A stretch of 64,000 nucleotides of DNA, from positions 1 to 64,000 of the forward strand of contig MU119455.1 in NCBI GenBank assembly GCA_014904845.1. Direction: 5' to 3'. This stretch comes from Acephala macrosclerotiorum. Taxonomy: Eukaryota > Ascomycota > Leotiomycetes > Helotiales > Mollisiaceae. Of this stretch, positions 25,421 through 37,129 are shown piece by piece. A program made the position numbers and the translations under genes. The notes beneath the pieces were generated by a model that was given only the letters and a program-made list of their open reading frames with translations, ran no database searches and was not told the origin of the DNA. The number at the start of each line of letters is the position of its first letter. Positions within the stretch are counted from its first letter, which is position 1.

Positions 25421-26158
25421 AGAAGTTCGTCCTAAGGTGATGTTTAGTCTGAGCTCAGTGCCCCCATGAAGTCGATGAGTGACGAAGTTCACGATACTTA
25501 ATCAAATATGGGTGTATACTGGTGGAAGGACAGGAGATGAAGTATCAAATAGCATCAATGGAATTCCCAGAACATAACTCGAGGACCTCAAAGCAGGCGC
25601 GTGAAAGCAACATCTACTTGAACTGATTTGACTTACATGCCACTTGGCGAAGTTGCTCTTTCGGCATATTCAATTCACTCGCGAAAACTGAGAGCAGTAT
25701 GAGCAGTGAGATGAGGGAAGGAGGCTGCCTGAATGTGGACGTGGGAGGTGGAAATTAAGTTTGAGCTAAGCCGGTTTAGAGTTCCCATTCAAGATCACAC
25801 ACTTCATCACGCAGGACAACAGCGCTCCCCTCAAAGTTGCAGGCCCATCTTCTCTTGATGGACTCTAAATCACTTCTTCCCAACACACGCGCATAATGCT
25901 GTGGCCACAGACCCACTATTGCCGGCTATGTTAGCCGAACACCCTGTCTGGCCAAGAGTTTGTGGACTCACCATTACTCTTGGATTCTCAAATCTCCAAA
26001 GTATCTGTGGCCGCGGCATCCCGTGGAACCAAAGGATTCGAAATGTCTTTGGATGACCGCGGCGTGGGTGTTCTCTTGCAGTGACGCCTATTATTCGGCT
26101 GTCTCAATGTGAGCATTCAGATGTCTCCAGAGCGCTTTGCTCTGGTCATGAAAATCCT
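25421..26158. other. Intergenic region, nothing recognised
   Basis: This is the convergent space between the CVNH gene and the kinase gene. It has normal composition and no convincing coding frame or repeat. Confidence 0.4.
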
Positions 26159-28663
26159 TCAGCGATGGCCAGTCAATTGAGACAGCTCTACAACCATAGT
26201 CTGTGGCTGTGGTCCATGGATCGGCCACGTCTTCATTCCTGACTTGCGCAGCACAAGATCTCTAGGTAGGGTCGTATGCATGCTCTCCTTCATCTTTGTT
26301 TTCTCGTCTGCGAAGGTCACCACAGAATTGCGTTTTGAGTTTGTCTTCGAGTTTGTCTTCGAGTTTGTCTTCGGCAGCGGCAATGTTCCAGGGTCCGTGT
26401 TTGCACGCTCTGGTTCAGGTTTCTGCTTTCGAGGCACGGGTGTCAACAAGTAGTCCTCATCAGTCTGCGCCCTTGTCAAGTGCTGATCGAGTTTGTGGAA
26501 GAGCCAGCTGGCTGGGTAGCGGGCTGAAGATTCCACGACTAGCAGCCCGTTCATTGTCAGGTCCAGCAGGTCATGGATGAGAGCAGAGCATCTGTCATGC
26601 CCGTGAAGTTCAGTTGCCCATTCGACAACTTGCTCTCGAACGGTAGCTTTCTGGCCTTCTGCGCCGGTGACAATGGTGAAGAAGTTATCATCATTGATGC
26701 TATTGGTCGTTGCTTGACGTCCACGAAACTCGGAAAACCCCTCAATCTCCCCAGATCCTTTCAACAACCAGGTGATGAATTCAAGGTACAAGCAGCCCAG
26801 ACTCCACATGTCATATGCTCTGGATACTGGGAGACGAAGCTTGCACTCGGGGGGCTCGTATGTTGGCGAAGAGAACACAGACTCAGGAGGGACACGCGAT
26901 CGGGAATCTCTCCCATGAAAGCGCCCCAGCCCGAAATCAGCGATCTGCAGGATGCCCATAGGATTCTCCGTCTCGGAAGAGTGTGCAAACCAGAGGACGT
27001 TTTCAGGCTTGATGTCCCCATGTCGACCATACCATTCCTCGCCTTTCTGCACACTCAAGTTGGCGTCGTTAAGGACTCTGATGTTTCCAGGTCCGGAAAT
27101 AGATAGAGGCTGTGTGACCTTATATGTGTGAACGCGCAAGAGACCATTGGCAATCCCGGTCATTTGTTGCAACGACCATAGAACAGTTTGTCTGTCGAAG
27201 GCTGGAGCTGGGCGGTCCTCCCAGTACTGCCGTAGGTTCGCGTTGGCCAGTGGGAACATCAAGTGGTATTTTCCGTCGTACTTGTATGTCGCTAGCAGTT
27301 TTATGAGATGTGGATGGTTTTTCATGCCCATAGCGGTCAAGATGGTCCTCTCCTTTTCAAATTCGTCCTTGTCATCGGAATACAGCCGTTTCACAGCTAC
27401 GAGTGGCTCGTCGTCCTGAAACGTATTGCGTTAGCATCTTGTTTTGGCAGAAGGGGTTGGGTGGGCGTACCAAACATCCTGACGACTCCCAGAAGTTATG
27501 GTGGGCGGGATGGATCTTGACGGGGAAGACTTCACTGTATCCCGCTTGCTGCTTCTTGCCCCCTTTTCCTTTCGATCCTTCAAAATGGACGAATGGCAGA
27601 ATTGTCTTCTCGTCGAGTTGGTAGAGATCCTTATTCAGTTTGAAAACCGGGGAATTCATCCACCATTGGTGTAGATCGAACTTCTTGAGATGCTTGTTTT
27701 CCCAATGGTCGAACGTTTCGATGGTGTCCCCATCCCTACGAGAAAGCACGACTCTATTCTCGACGGTTGTTTTCACAAATGGTAGGTCATCATCCGTGAT
27801 CCCTTCGGCCAGCAGTCCTCCTATTTCCGCGCCTTTCTTGATATAAGCTAGCGTGGCATAAAGTTTTCTGGCGCGGGCGCAAACAATATTCGCATAATTC
27901 TCAGCGTCGATGTCGCTGATGTGCTGATTGCGCGCCTGGAGATCTCTGACGACATTGGGGACCGTGATGAATTTCTCTTGTACACTCTTTGGGATCAGGT
28001 AACAATGGTGGTGCTTAGGGCATTCGAGCCCGGCCTCCTCAAGCTGGTCTTTCAACCAGTGTCCCCTAGTCGAGGATCCCTTACTGCCTGCTTGACTTCG
28101 GAGGGAGGTTTGTGAAGTCTGCGAGTTGTCTCTGGACAGTGTTGGCGTCTTCAAGGAACCGACGGATGGAGATCGAGGTATCGCTGCCACATTCTCCTCC
28201 GTCAACAATGTTGCCTGCCGCACCTCGATTCTAGGTAAGCCGTTCGTGCTTGGTCGCTCTTCGACGAATGGTCGCTTGTCTGCTGATGATTGGCCTTGGT
28301 TGGGAGGCTCTTCAGTAGCTGCTGGCGTAGCTTCAGGCTCTTCGGTCAGAGGCTCCTCAATGCGATCTGCTGTGTGGCCCAACGTCACCAACTCAGCTCC
28401 TCCGGCTTCCTTAACAGTACCCGTATGTACCTCATCGTATGTCGGGGTCGCCGGTGCTTGAGTCGAGATCTGCTGCACCGCAGGTCAGAAGTACTCTTGA
28501 ACTTCGCGTCGCGACGCGCATTACTTACGTTTGACTGCGGGAATGCAATTGCTGGGTCTAGGTTTGCTGCAGCGCTTAGCTTCGGTTCTTGTTTCTGCGA
28601 TCGCCGAGCGCTCTTCTGGGATCTGGGGAACAAAATCTTGAAGCAATTCAATATCGACGGCAT
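26159..28663 (-). CDS. Serine/threonine protein kinase with long N-terminal region
   Basis: There are three exons: 28529-28663, 27471-28472 and 26159-27415. Both introns are in phase 0, and the product is about 797 residues. The first exon begins MPSILNCFKILF. A disordered Ser/Thr/Glu-rich region leads to a conserved domain (about residues 190-350; FVKTTVENRVVLSRRDG, FDLHQWWMNSPVF). The kinase domain then has a glycine-loop-like GYSEVFPV (about 354), VAVKRL (Lys near 387), HGDIKPEN (about 511), DFGLGRF (about 538) and SPTYEPPE with SRAYDMWSLGC. It is predicted active and cytosolic. The C-terminal tail has a KTNS repeat. The domain set matches a common filamentous-ascomycete kinase class with no assigned pathway. 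Two adjacent acceptors (CAGCAG) could shift exon 2 by one codon. Confidence 0.88.
26336..26371. repeat. 12-bp coding tandem repeat in the kinase tail
   Basis: Three adjacent copies of GAGTTTGTCTTC (plus strand) encode KTNS repeats on the minus strand near the kinase C-terminus, followed by one KRNS variant. Copy number is probably variable. Confidence 0.8.
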
Positions 28664-29263
28664 TGCGAAGCACTTTTTGCGCCTCAGTACTCAGGGCAAG
28701 TGGCAAGTACTAGGGGCCATTGGATATATAACGAGACCAGTGCAACGAGGAGGACAAAGGAGGGGAGCGGTCTCAGCAGTCTCGGTGTCCCAAATCAGCA
28801 GCACACCATCGCGAAGGAGGCTGGAATGAGATTGCAGCCGCAAGACTCGCAGAGGGCTGTCTCGTTGGCACAGCCTCTCCACCACTCCGGGCGCATAATC
28901 CCATTTTGTCAGCAGCAGCAAATTTGGTGCATGGGAAGGGCGGAAGCAGGCACAAGTGATGGAGACCGCCCCCAATGGAACACTTCGTGGAGCTGTAAGC
29001 GCGGAATTGAGCGTTGCAATTGGTGATGCCAGCGGAAGGGTTGAGATTTGGTGTGGGTGATCAGTGATCACTGGTGCTGTACTCGTTCGGGGCTTCCAAC
29101 TCAGGCTGTTTCCCACTAGAAAGCATGCCGACCAAAAGCCTGAGCAACTGCCTGGCTTGCTTTTCTTGTCCGCCCTTTTCACGTTCATATGCGATAAATT
29201 TCTAGTTACAAGCTGGGCGTGCGATGGATGAAGAATTGAAGATGTACCATACTCAATTGAATG
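28664..29263. other. Intergenic region, nothing recognised
   Basis: This is the space between the kinase start and the end of the CorA-like gene, both on the minus strand. Frames here are short, with no motif. It contains the kinase promoter. Confidence 0.35.
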
Positions 29264-31149
29264 TTATCCTGATTTTACAGTAGTTGCTTGCGAGGACCAG
29301 GTCGATGCTGGAGACCCAGCGAGTAGTGCTGGTGGAAACGTGGGGCTTCGAGCAAAGCCCAGGCCGCTTTCCAGGTCGTTCTTCTTGGACCTTTTCTTCG
29401 AGGACACCATAGAACGGAAGCTGTGCTGCCTTTGCAATGTCACAATACCAGGTTGCAGAGGATCTGGTGTTGGTTTGACTTCAGTGAAGAATACCCAAGT
29501 CCACCACAAACCAATTGTTATCGCTGTTAGAGGAATAGCAATGACTGCCAGAAGCCAGACGTTTGTTGCCAGATGAAGATGGCCGTCTTGTTGGGTCTGG
29601 ACGAATTGGGTCGAGAAGAAATTTGCAACGATTGTGAACGGAAGATATATCAGTGTTATGACCGTCAGAATTTTGACAGCAGCGGCGTCCTTCGTGCTTT
29701 TCTCCTGCGAGAGAGTTAGCTTGGATACCTCCAATTCATCATTGAGTACTCACAGCTAGATGGCTCATAGACTTGCTTTCCATTTGGGTCTCGTAGCTTA
29801 GCTTTTTCAACGATACTGCTTCTTCGTAGCTCAAGAGATCCGACAGCTGAAGGTGTTTAGTTTGATACTTTTCGTTCTCCTGCTGGTTTCAGACTTACCA
29901 ATCTCGCAGTTGATGTGGCCATATCATTCAATGTTTTCGATCGCTCAATCAACATCTTTACCTCTCGTTGGTACTCCCTGAATTCAGAAACTAATCCTTC
30001 GTTCCGGGACTCAGAATCGCAAAGTAGTTCTTTGATAGCGTCCAGCATTCCAGGAAGAATAACTTGAAGATCCAGGACCTGGTCCTCGAGGGTCTTCAAT
30101 ACTTGACGGTCATCGAAATTGATCACGAAATCGGTCAAAGGGGACAAATTTTCTTCGTGATCTCCAACCGTTGCGCAGACAATACGATCCGACTTTTTCG
30201 GACTATTGTTAGTGATCAATTCAATGTTGCGGCGATTCAGTCAACTTACTTGCTCTTTCAGTCTTGACTCCAAGTATGCCATGTAATCCATCCACCCTCT
30301 CATGCTATCAGCTATTAGGATCCGATGTACGTCCCATGCATTCATGACCATTGCATTATCTGAAGTGACTGTGTCCAAATATTGGGCGAGCTGCCACTCG
30401 ACGTTCTCAGAGGGCGCAACAAGAAGTATTGTAGACCCTGACTGAACCTTGCTGGCTAGGTCTTCTTCGGAGATACCAGACTGGTAGTAAACGGCTGTCT
30501 GACGAATTGACCATGGGCCTAAATCATCTTCGTCTTCCCGTCCATGGAGCTCCACTCGTCGAAGTATATAAGCGCATTCTAATTTGTGTAAGCAAAGCCG
30601 CCGTGAGAAATGTACCACGATAGTCCCACATACCATTCATCACCCCAGTCCTCCGTCGTGAGAAATGGGGAAATTGGAAGTTGTTTTCTCCGCTCTTCCG
30701 ACCGAATGTAAACATGTGCTTCCAGAATGGAGGCATCACATTATAGGTGTTCATGAAACCCTGGAAGACATCACGAGAAATGTTCAATGTCGTCCATGAA
30801 TGATCTTGCCGAATCGTGAAGATTTGATCCGTGTCGCAATTTTCCTGGGCACCGTATCATTAGCAATCGTTTTCTTAACGTTTTCGCCAGATGAAGTTGA
30901 ATGAGTAGGGATAGTTACAGATCTGAGCATTCTTTCCCGCGCATCCTTGACCTGGGCCAAATCACGCACATCGGCGTTCTTCACGACCACATTCCTCTCG
31001 CTATCGTCTTTCGTCCCAATCTTTCGCTTGAAGACTCGAGTTACTTGCAATCCAGCACGATCCGGCTTCGCCTTGAAGAGATTATGAGCCTTCTCATTGA
31101 TTTTCTTTTCTAGACTTCGCAAGTCATCGAAGTGATGCATTGGCGTCAT
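29264..31149 (-). CDS. CorA-like Mg2+ transporter-type membrane protein
   Basis: There are six exons: 30919-31149, 30634-30844, 30250-30578, 29899-30192, 29754-29846 and 29264-29704. All junctions are phase-consistent, the introns are 49-74 nt, and the product is 532 residues. The N-terminal soluble part holds SWTTLNISRDVFQGFM, AYILRRVELHG and PWSIRQTAVYYQ, which mark the fungal CorA-like family. A long helical region follows. Two C-terminal membrane helices come next, VKILTVITLIYLPFTIVANFF and TNVWLLAVIAIPLTAITIGLWW. Canonical CorA channels have a GMN motif after the first helix. Here that place reads FFSTQF, so magnesium transport is doubtful. The tail is basic and Ser-rich. The first exon may be preceded by more sequence. 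Confidence 0.87.
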
Positions 31150-31857
31150 CTTAATTCCTGGTCAGAAAAGCTTGTTCATTAATTACTTCCCTCAAATTCA
31201 CAACACTCATCGACGCCGCTCTCTTGTTCTCACGATCTTCTCAATTGAAAAAGCGCGAGGTGCGGTTATCGTTGTCCGACCCCCAGTCGATTTGTGGTGA
31301 GACATTCATTGCCGTGATTGGACGCTGCAAGAATCAGCCTCGCAGCACTGCCTCATGCAAGAGCAAATGGTTGCAGCCCAATCCGGGATTCAGGAGCGAA
31401 TGGCTTGCATGTTGCCCAGACCGATTATTTGGGGGCAAAAGTCTTTCGGTGGGCGGTTTTCGAGACATTTTGAAGTCTTTGATGGTTTCGATTTTGGGTC
31501 GTGGGCTTTCGTTCGTACACTCCACCGCGGGAACTCGATCACGGGACAAACGGTTGGGAGGATGGGTTTCAGTAATTCGTCTTGGGTCACGCCAAAGACT
31601 GTTCTCTATTTTGCAAGGATCTAGCCCAGGTTTACTGAGGAACTCAAGTACCAATTCTAGCCTTCAGTATTCATCAAATGTCATCTTGTAGAGATTTATA
31701 TTCTGATATGGGAAATGCAGGAGACTCCGCCTCAACCAGTACACCAAGTAAATGCCCACTGATTTCCTTTTACGCCATCTTATCAAAAGACGCGGTTCGT
31801 GATGTCGTTACGCTCGCTCATGTCCAACGCCGAAGTACGTCTATATAAAGTACATGG
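31150..31857. other. Intergenic region with non-conserved open frames
   Basis: A plus-strand frame (31224-31691) and overlapping minus-strand frames are present. Their composition is unlike any known domain, and they overlap each other, so none is called. Confidence 0.35.
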
Positions 31858-32199
31858 TCATCGCCGCCTGATTGCACGACAGTCCTCTATCTGGTCCTGA
31901 GGAAGGTTAGCGATGAACGACATTTGCATTGATATGGCCCCTTACCTCGGTGAGATTGCTGTTTGTTCGTACAAGTGGGTATATTCTGTATCTGTTGAGT
32001 CGAAGCTGTCACTCGTTCGTCAGGACAAGAAGAAAGTAAAGGGTTAAAGGACTCTCACCTCAACCCGGAAATTATTCTTCCCCTCTTCGGAAGTGCCGTA
32101 GACATCCTTCAGAAGTCGCATAAGCTTCTTCTGATCCAGAAACTGGCCGTCGATGATCTGAGGATCTGGACTGTGTGTTGAATGCGAATGCGACGACAT
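31858..32199 (-). CDS. Tiny three-exon protein (79 aa), paralogue-like to the 54-aa gene
   Basis: The exons are 32059-32199, 31946-32005 and 31858-31896. The introns (53 and 49 nt) are in phase 0, and the product is 79 residues. It begins MSSHSHSTHSPD. Then come LDQKKLMRLLKDVYG, NNFRVELRLNRYRIYP, and an intron placed exactly after SNLTE, followed by DQIEDCRAIRRR. The FRVELRLNRYRIYP block emerges only when the introns are removed, which supports the model. I do not recognise a named family. The block looks like a short beta-strand-rich module after an amphipathic helix. The neighbouring gene 32805-33116 shares the intron position and the ending (LTE, intron, acidic-x-I-acidic-x-CR), so the two look like distant paralogues. 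Confidence 0.72.
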
Positions 32200-32804
32200 G
32201 GTCTCGCACATGATGATTTGTGGGGAAAAGGGCAATGGGGCGTGAAAGGTACAGTAAGTAGTTGATGGTTGCCTGAAAGCAAGTGGAAACCGTGTGAATG
32301 ATATCTGCTGTTACGTGTGAAGCGTAGAATTCGTAGACGTGGCAAATATGGGGAAAACTCGTAAGAATGGATTGCTGATCGATATAAGATTATCCCTCCG
32401 AAACAGCCAGCTCCTTCAGTATGTATATTTCGGGGTGCCTGACAGCCCATAGGTGCTCCCTTGGACTGGAACACGGCCTCGTCCGTACTCGAGTGCAACG
32501 TCCCACATTAAGATAGGGAAGGTCATTGCCCCACGAGGTGCACTTTACAGCTCGGCGGGGCCTGACCCACAACTTCAAGAAAGAACGCTCAAGCCAATTA
32601 AACGACGCACAGACATTGCCTCTCCGGCGAACACAAAATGTGTCGCTTGAAAAATGCAAGGCATTATTGCAGCAGGGCTTGCAAGGCAGATTTTTGATCT
32701 CAGGTGGTCCAAAATGTCGGGTGATGGCGTAGACTGAGATCCCGAATGATGCACAGCCACGATGACCACACTTCCGTTCCCGTGTAACCCTTGACAGAAC
32801 TCTG
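32200..32804. other. Space between the two tiny genes, nothing recognised
   Basis: A 144-codon minus-strand frame at 32390-32824 overlaps the end of the upstream tiny gene and has no motif. I treat it as a chance frame. Confidence 0.35.
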
Positions 32805-33116
32805 CTACTGACGACAAGAATCAATTTCTTCCTGAGTCACGATGGTAATGTCAGTAAAAATTCATCGAAGAGTCGTTCGGGGAGCAAGAAGTTTGAACAA
32901 ACCTCAGTCAATAATCTCGGTGCAGAAACGATGACTTTCCCTCGTCGAGTCTAGAGCCAACAGAACGTTAGTCAACCTTCGAAAAACGCCTCGGCTCTCC
33001 TACAACGCGGTAAGAGTAAGACTTACAATGACTTTGAATTGCCCAGGGAAGAGCCTGCCCAATAAATCCTCGAGCCTGGCCAGGTTGTATCGTAGGTTGA
33101 TAATTTGTTGCTGCAT
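32805..33116 (-). CDS. Tiny three-exon protein (54 aa), paralogue-like to the 79-aa gene
   Basis: The exons are 33027-33116, 32903-32950 and 32805-32831. All introns are phase 0, and the product is 54 residues. The first exon is a predicted helix (MQQQIINLRYNLARLEDLLG) followed by LFPGQFKVI. Exon 2 is TRRGKVIVSAPRLLTE. Exon 3 is EEIDSCRQ and stop. The final intron falls right after LLTE, as in the sister gene after NLTE. The frame is open 12 codons upstream of the ATG back to a possible acceptor (CCTTAG), so an extra 5' exon and a longer coiled-coil N-terminus are possible. Function is unknown. It is small, soluble, and has no signal peptide. Confidence 0.62.
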
Positions 33117-34579
33117 GGCTTTTGCTTGTGATTTGAGTGTTTCTTTCTGATCAGATTTCTAAGGTTGAAATGGAAGTGAGAGAGCCTTTCAAGTCGAGAA
33201 ATGATCGAGGAGGCATGAGCGTGTCCTCTGGTGACTCGAAGAAGGAATGAGGCTGTCGAGATGGATCGCATTGCTGCCTGAATGAAAATTTGCATGTGGT
33301 AAGGTGGTGAAATGGTGAGATGAGCCCGTCACCGCCTGGCAGAACCGCTCAGGGGAGTCGATCACGTGCAGGCATTGCCTTCTCCTGTTTTCACTGCTAG
33401 ACTGAGATGTGTGAAGGACGCTCTATGAGAGCGACTTAGTCCGCAGCTTAACTTCTAATGTGTTTGGTGTTGCGGCAAAGTCGCTACCCTGATGTGCTCA
33501 TCCACATTTGCAAGTCAGCCTTGAGTTCAGGAGCATGACGCACGGTGACGTGGTATCAAGTGGAGCTTTGCATCCATCCAGTTCTTTGATAGCCCTGTCA
33601 GATTCTGTATCTCGTGCCAAGGCCCCTATTGCCTTTAAGCAGTGCTTCATGGCATACCGGAGGTACAGTTTGGTTCCCTGTCTCATGCAACAACTCAAAT
33701 GCAACTGGTACTCAGTGGGCATAGCGACAGCCATGTTAGCGGTAGACAATAGTTGTAGGTCTCGTGCCAGAAACCAGGTGTCGGAACCGACAATTTTTCA
33801 GTTCTCCCGCAGTTTTCTCATGTTCAAGTGCATCATTCTGTCAAGTCATGGCTTTCATCGGTTTACATTCGTCTTTTACACTCCTTCCTGAGGTTTGCAT
33901 GCAAACCGATTTGCTTTTCTATGCATTTCAGTTCTATCCTCTATATCTTGAGAAATTTTATGAATCCCGTTACTATCTATGCTTATCGTAACATATGCAT
34001 CCTAAGCATCAATGCTCTCAATGCTAAAGCTGAAAATCACCAACTCTTACAATGCCCCCTACTCTATACGCGGTTGATCATTACGGCAACTTCTTTCCTC
34101 TAATTTACTTGATATTGTACGAACTGTTCCTTCTTAGAGCAGTCCCTCTAGTGGGGGACAGAACTTTCTCGCTGATCCCAAGTCCACCTCAGATCACGTG
34201 TGCTCTTGAAGATCGACTTCGCTTTTCCAATTCACCTCTTATATGTGTTTAACTCGCATAATACGAAGCTAGCGGGAACAAATTTCCTGGAGATGTACTG
34301 TTATATCATTGTCGCGCGCTTTTAATGCTTTGATATCCCTGCATCGCTTTTTGCATAACCACTCCGCACACACCACTCTCTAAGAGGGCTTACTTCGAAC
34401 AATCCCGAGGCTATTATAATAGAGATCTCGCTTCCCAGGCGTTTCGGCAACCAGAAATCGACCTGGACATTTTCGCAGAGCCTAACTCCAACTGCCATTG
34501 CTTGTTGAGAGCATACATCGGTCTTGGGCGTCTTGATCGATACACTTTCGGCATCCAGAACCGGGCAGGATTATTCACA
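33117..34579. other. 1.4-kb gene-poor interval
   Basis: Only short frames occur. The minus-strand one at 33498-33749 has no recognised motif. The right part (34300-34570) is the probable promoter and leader of the first three-gene-family member; a TATA-like TATAAT lies near 34417. Confidence 0.35.
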
Positions 34580-35195
34580 ATGTTCCACCGGTAATGCCTC
34601 ACATATTCATATTATTTTCCCCCGGCTAATGGAATATAGCATATTGAACGAACGCGCCGAACGCGCCCGCCCTTTCCGACCTCAAGTAATCCATTACCAA
34701 GTGCTCCAGGGCTTCTCCTACGACCTAGTCAGCGAGAATGACTTCGACGTGAAGAGAAACCAGAGCTCAGATGACGCACGAGCTTCGACTTTCACCGTGA
34801 GCAAGTTGCACGACAGAATGACTGTAACGAAGAAGAATTCAGCGCCCCACCAACGCACCTCCACGTATGATGTCTCAAAGAGACCTTCCGGATACACCGT
34901 TGTCCCTCAAAGCATCCCCAATACCACCTTCTTCATCACTCACGGCGTGATGGGGCATAGCGTGTCCAAGATCTCAGGTGGGCCCCTTCTACAACATGAC
35001 CCCAATGACTCCTCGAGAATGATGGCAGCCGTCGACGCTTTTGATATTGGTATCTTCATGACGGAATTGAACGCTGAGAACGAGTGGGATGCCTTGCTAG
35101 ATCTACCGACTGGGCTTTCTCTTAGAGTGTCAGGCTACCTCCCACCTCACATCGAAAATCAGATTACTGCTCGCAGACTTGCGAACGCACCTTGA
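34580..35195 (+). CDS. Unknown family, tandem paralogue 1 (11-nt first exon)
   Basis: There are two exons, 34580-34590 (ATG TTC CAC CG) and 34640-35195. The 49-nt intron splits an Arg codon, and the product is 188 residues beginning MFHRILNERAERARP. Landmarks shared with the two downstream paralogues are a basic N-terminus, YQVLQGFSYDLVSENDF, a run of short beta-like strands with Thr/Val/Lys alternation (FTVSKLHDRMTVTKK), FFITHGVMGHSVSKI, DAFDIGIFMTELNAENEWDAL, and the C-terminal PPHIENQITARRLANAP. I do not recognise a named domain. The strand-rich layout and size would fit a LURP-one/tubby-like barrel, but that is speculation. There is no signal peptide or TM segment. The first exon carries only the start codon and two and two-thirds more codons. 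Confidence 0.8.
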
Positions 35196-36478
35196 CTTGC
35201 CGAGTTTTGATACATTGTGGTATTGAACTTTGAAGAATGAAATTGTGTGTAGATCTTAGTATGATCATGAATATGGAGGCAGCAATTCGGTAGGATATTT
35301 GATCTTTGGGACTGATTTTCTTGTTTGGTATCACGATGGAGCACCAGTCTTTTCTCGGGTTGGTTAACCAGAGCACGGAGATGAACTTGTATTGCATGCG
35401 CGTCGTTATTGGCGGTAGAGCCCAGAAGAGACTTAACAATAGCCATAGAAACGCTTCTCATCTGTGGATACAATGTGAAACTGCCTGTGTAGACAGGCTT
35501 CAGGTAACCGCCAAGCACTTTCCGCATTCGTCTAGCATCCGGAGAAAGGGGCTGATCTAAATTCTGTGTTAACAGCAGCGCGTTGACACAAATCCGACGA
35601 ACAACAGTTTACGTTTGGGTTAGGCGTCATTCGAAAGTTGAGGAGAAGCCAAGCCTTAGCGTCATCGGGGGCTTTTTCGTCGCGCGGCGACCGGCTCAGA
35701 GTACTGCAAGTGTGTCAATCCTAGGATGACGTTGTGTCTAGCTGCATCCCATCATAAAAAGACCCATGTAGTGGCGAGTATGCACGCTTCTAGCTCTCGA
35801 CTCTGTGAGTAAGGGATAGTTGGGGATTGTGTCGCTAATCTTCACTGGAGCGAATGTTTACCTTCACACAAAGGAATACCTTATTTTCTTCGAGTATCAA
35901 GCTCCCAATTCCAAAGACCATCTCTCGACTCAAATCTACCCAGATATCAAGGATTCATTGGGTCAATCATACCGCCTACAACCAGGATAATTTCTGGTGT
36001 CTGCATAAGCATCTCGCTGAGTGGCTGTTATTGAACTCACGTGGTTTTGGTTGTCGAACTCGGATCAAGTCACTTCAAAATCACTTTCAACTTTACCCCA
36101 AGGCTAATTCACCTGAGATTCCTTTATAGGCGCTTCTTTAGCTCGATCTCGAGCGGAACGAGCGCGGATTCTTGCACATATCCTTGTTCCCAATCTTTTA
36201 GTTCAGCATCATCCTCTTCCACACAACTACCTCCTAGACCTTCGACACCAACTCCTTCTCCTGTATCAACGCTTCCTCTTTCTCCACACCAACCTTGCTT
36301 CCTTGCTAGCTGTCCAAACCTCTGCTATCTCTCTCGCCGATTGCGTAATCCGACAGGTCGGAAAGCGTCAACGCCGCAATACGAACGGTCACCAGGTTAC
36401 CAGATTCCCGAGGTTTCGCTCTCGCTCACACTACGCGCCTGAGTCTCGACATACAGAAATCAATTAGGTCTAGAAAAG
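35196..36478. other. Spacer between paralogues 1 and 2
   Basis: This 1.3-kb region has no conserved coding frame. The frames at 35854-36129 and 36041-36442 are rich in Ser/Pro/Thr and pyrimidine-rich, like 5' UTR or leader sequence of paralogue 2. Confidence 0.35.
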
Positions 36479-37129
36479 ATGTTGCAGAGGTAATGCGCGT
36501 CCAAAAATGCCTCTTCAATGCCGAAGCCGATCATCTTTCTGACAATGCCAAGCATTATTCATAGAAGCGTTCCTCGTGCCCGTGGAAACAAGGGGATGGA
36601 GACGATCTACCGTGTCGAGCAATCATTCTCCTATGATGCAATCAGTGAGAGCGATTACCTAGTCAGAGCAAACGAGGATGCTACACGCATATCCGACTTC
36701 CGCATTATCAGAGGAGCTGGAAATGCTTGCACGGTCACCAAGCGCAACCTCGCAGACCACCAAACCACCGTCACCTTCGATGTCAGAGAGAAGCAATCGG
36801 TTTTCATGCTCACTCGCAAGAGTCCTCTCGGCTCCACGGAAGGTACTCAATACTTTGTCTCGAAGACTTCTTTCGGTTTCAACGTCTCCAAGATCGTTGA
36901 GAACTGTGGCGAGCTTGAAAAAATGATTGAGGTTGCTGCTGATCAAGAGTGCTTGGATGCCTTCGATGTTGGTATCCTTATGTGTGAATTGGATGTTGAA
37001 GATGAGTGGGACTCACTTCCTACATCGCCTCTCAGATCTACTGTTCCCTCGGCTGGAACCCTTCCTGCTGATATGGAAGCTGCCATTGCCGCACGTCGTC
37101 GTGTAAATGCTCGTCGTATGCTTTTCTAG
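36479..37129 (+). CDS. Unknown family, tandem paralogue 2 (11-nt first exon)
   Basis: There are two exons, 36479-36489 (ATG TTG CAG AG) and 36553-37129. The 63-nt intron (GTAATG to CCAAG) again splits the fourth codon, and the product is 195 residues. It begins MLQSIIHRSVPRARG, then YRVEQSFSYDAISESDY, FRIIRGAGNACTVTKR, YFVSKTSFGFNVSKI, DAFDVGILMCELDVEDEWDSL and the end MEAAIAARRRVNARRMLF. It aligns with the flanking paralogues along its whole length by eye, with perhaps a third of residues conserved. Without the short exon, translation could start at an internal ATG, so the identical split in all three genes is the key support for this model. Confidence 0.8.

Noticed and set aside
32390..32824. 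144-codon minus-strand frame with many Cys and Arg
   Set aside because: Overlaps the third exon of the 54-aa gene in another frame and shows no family resemblance.
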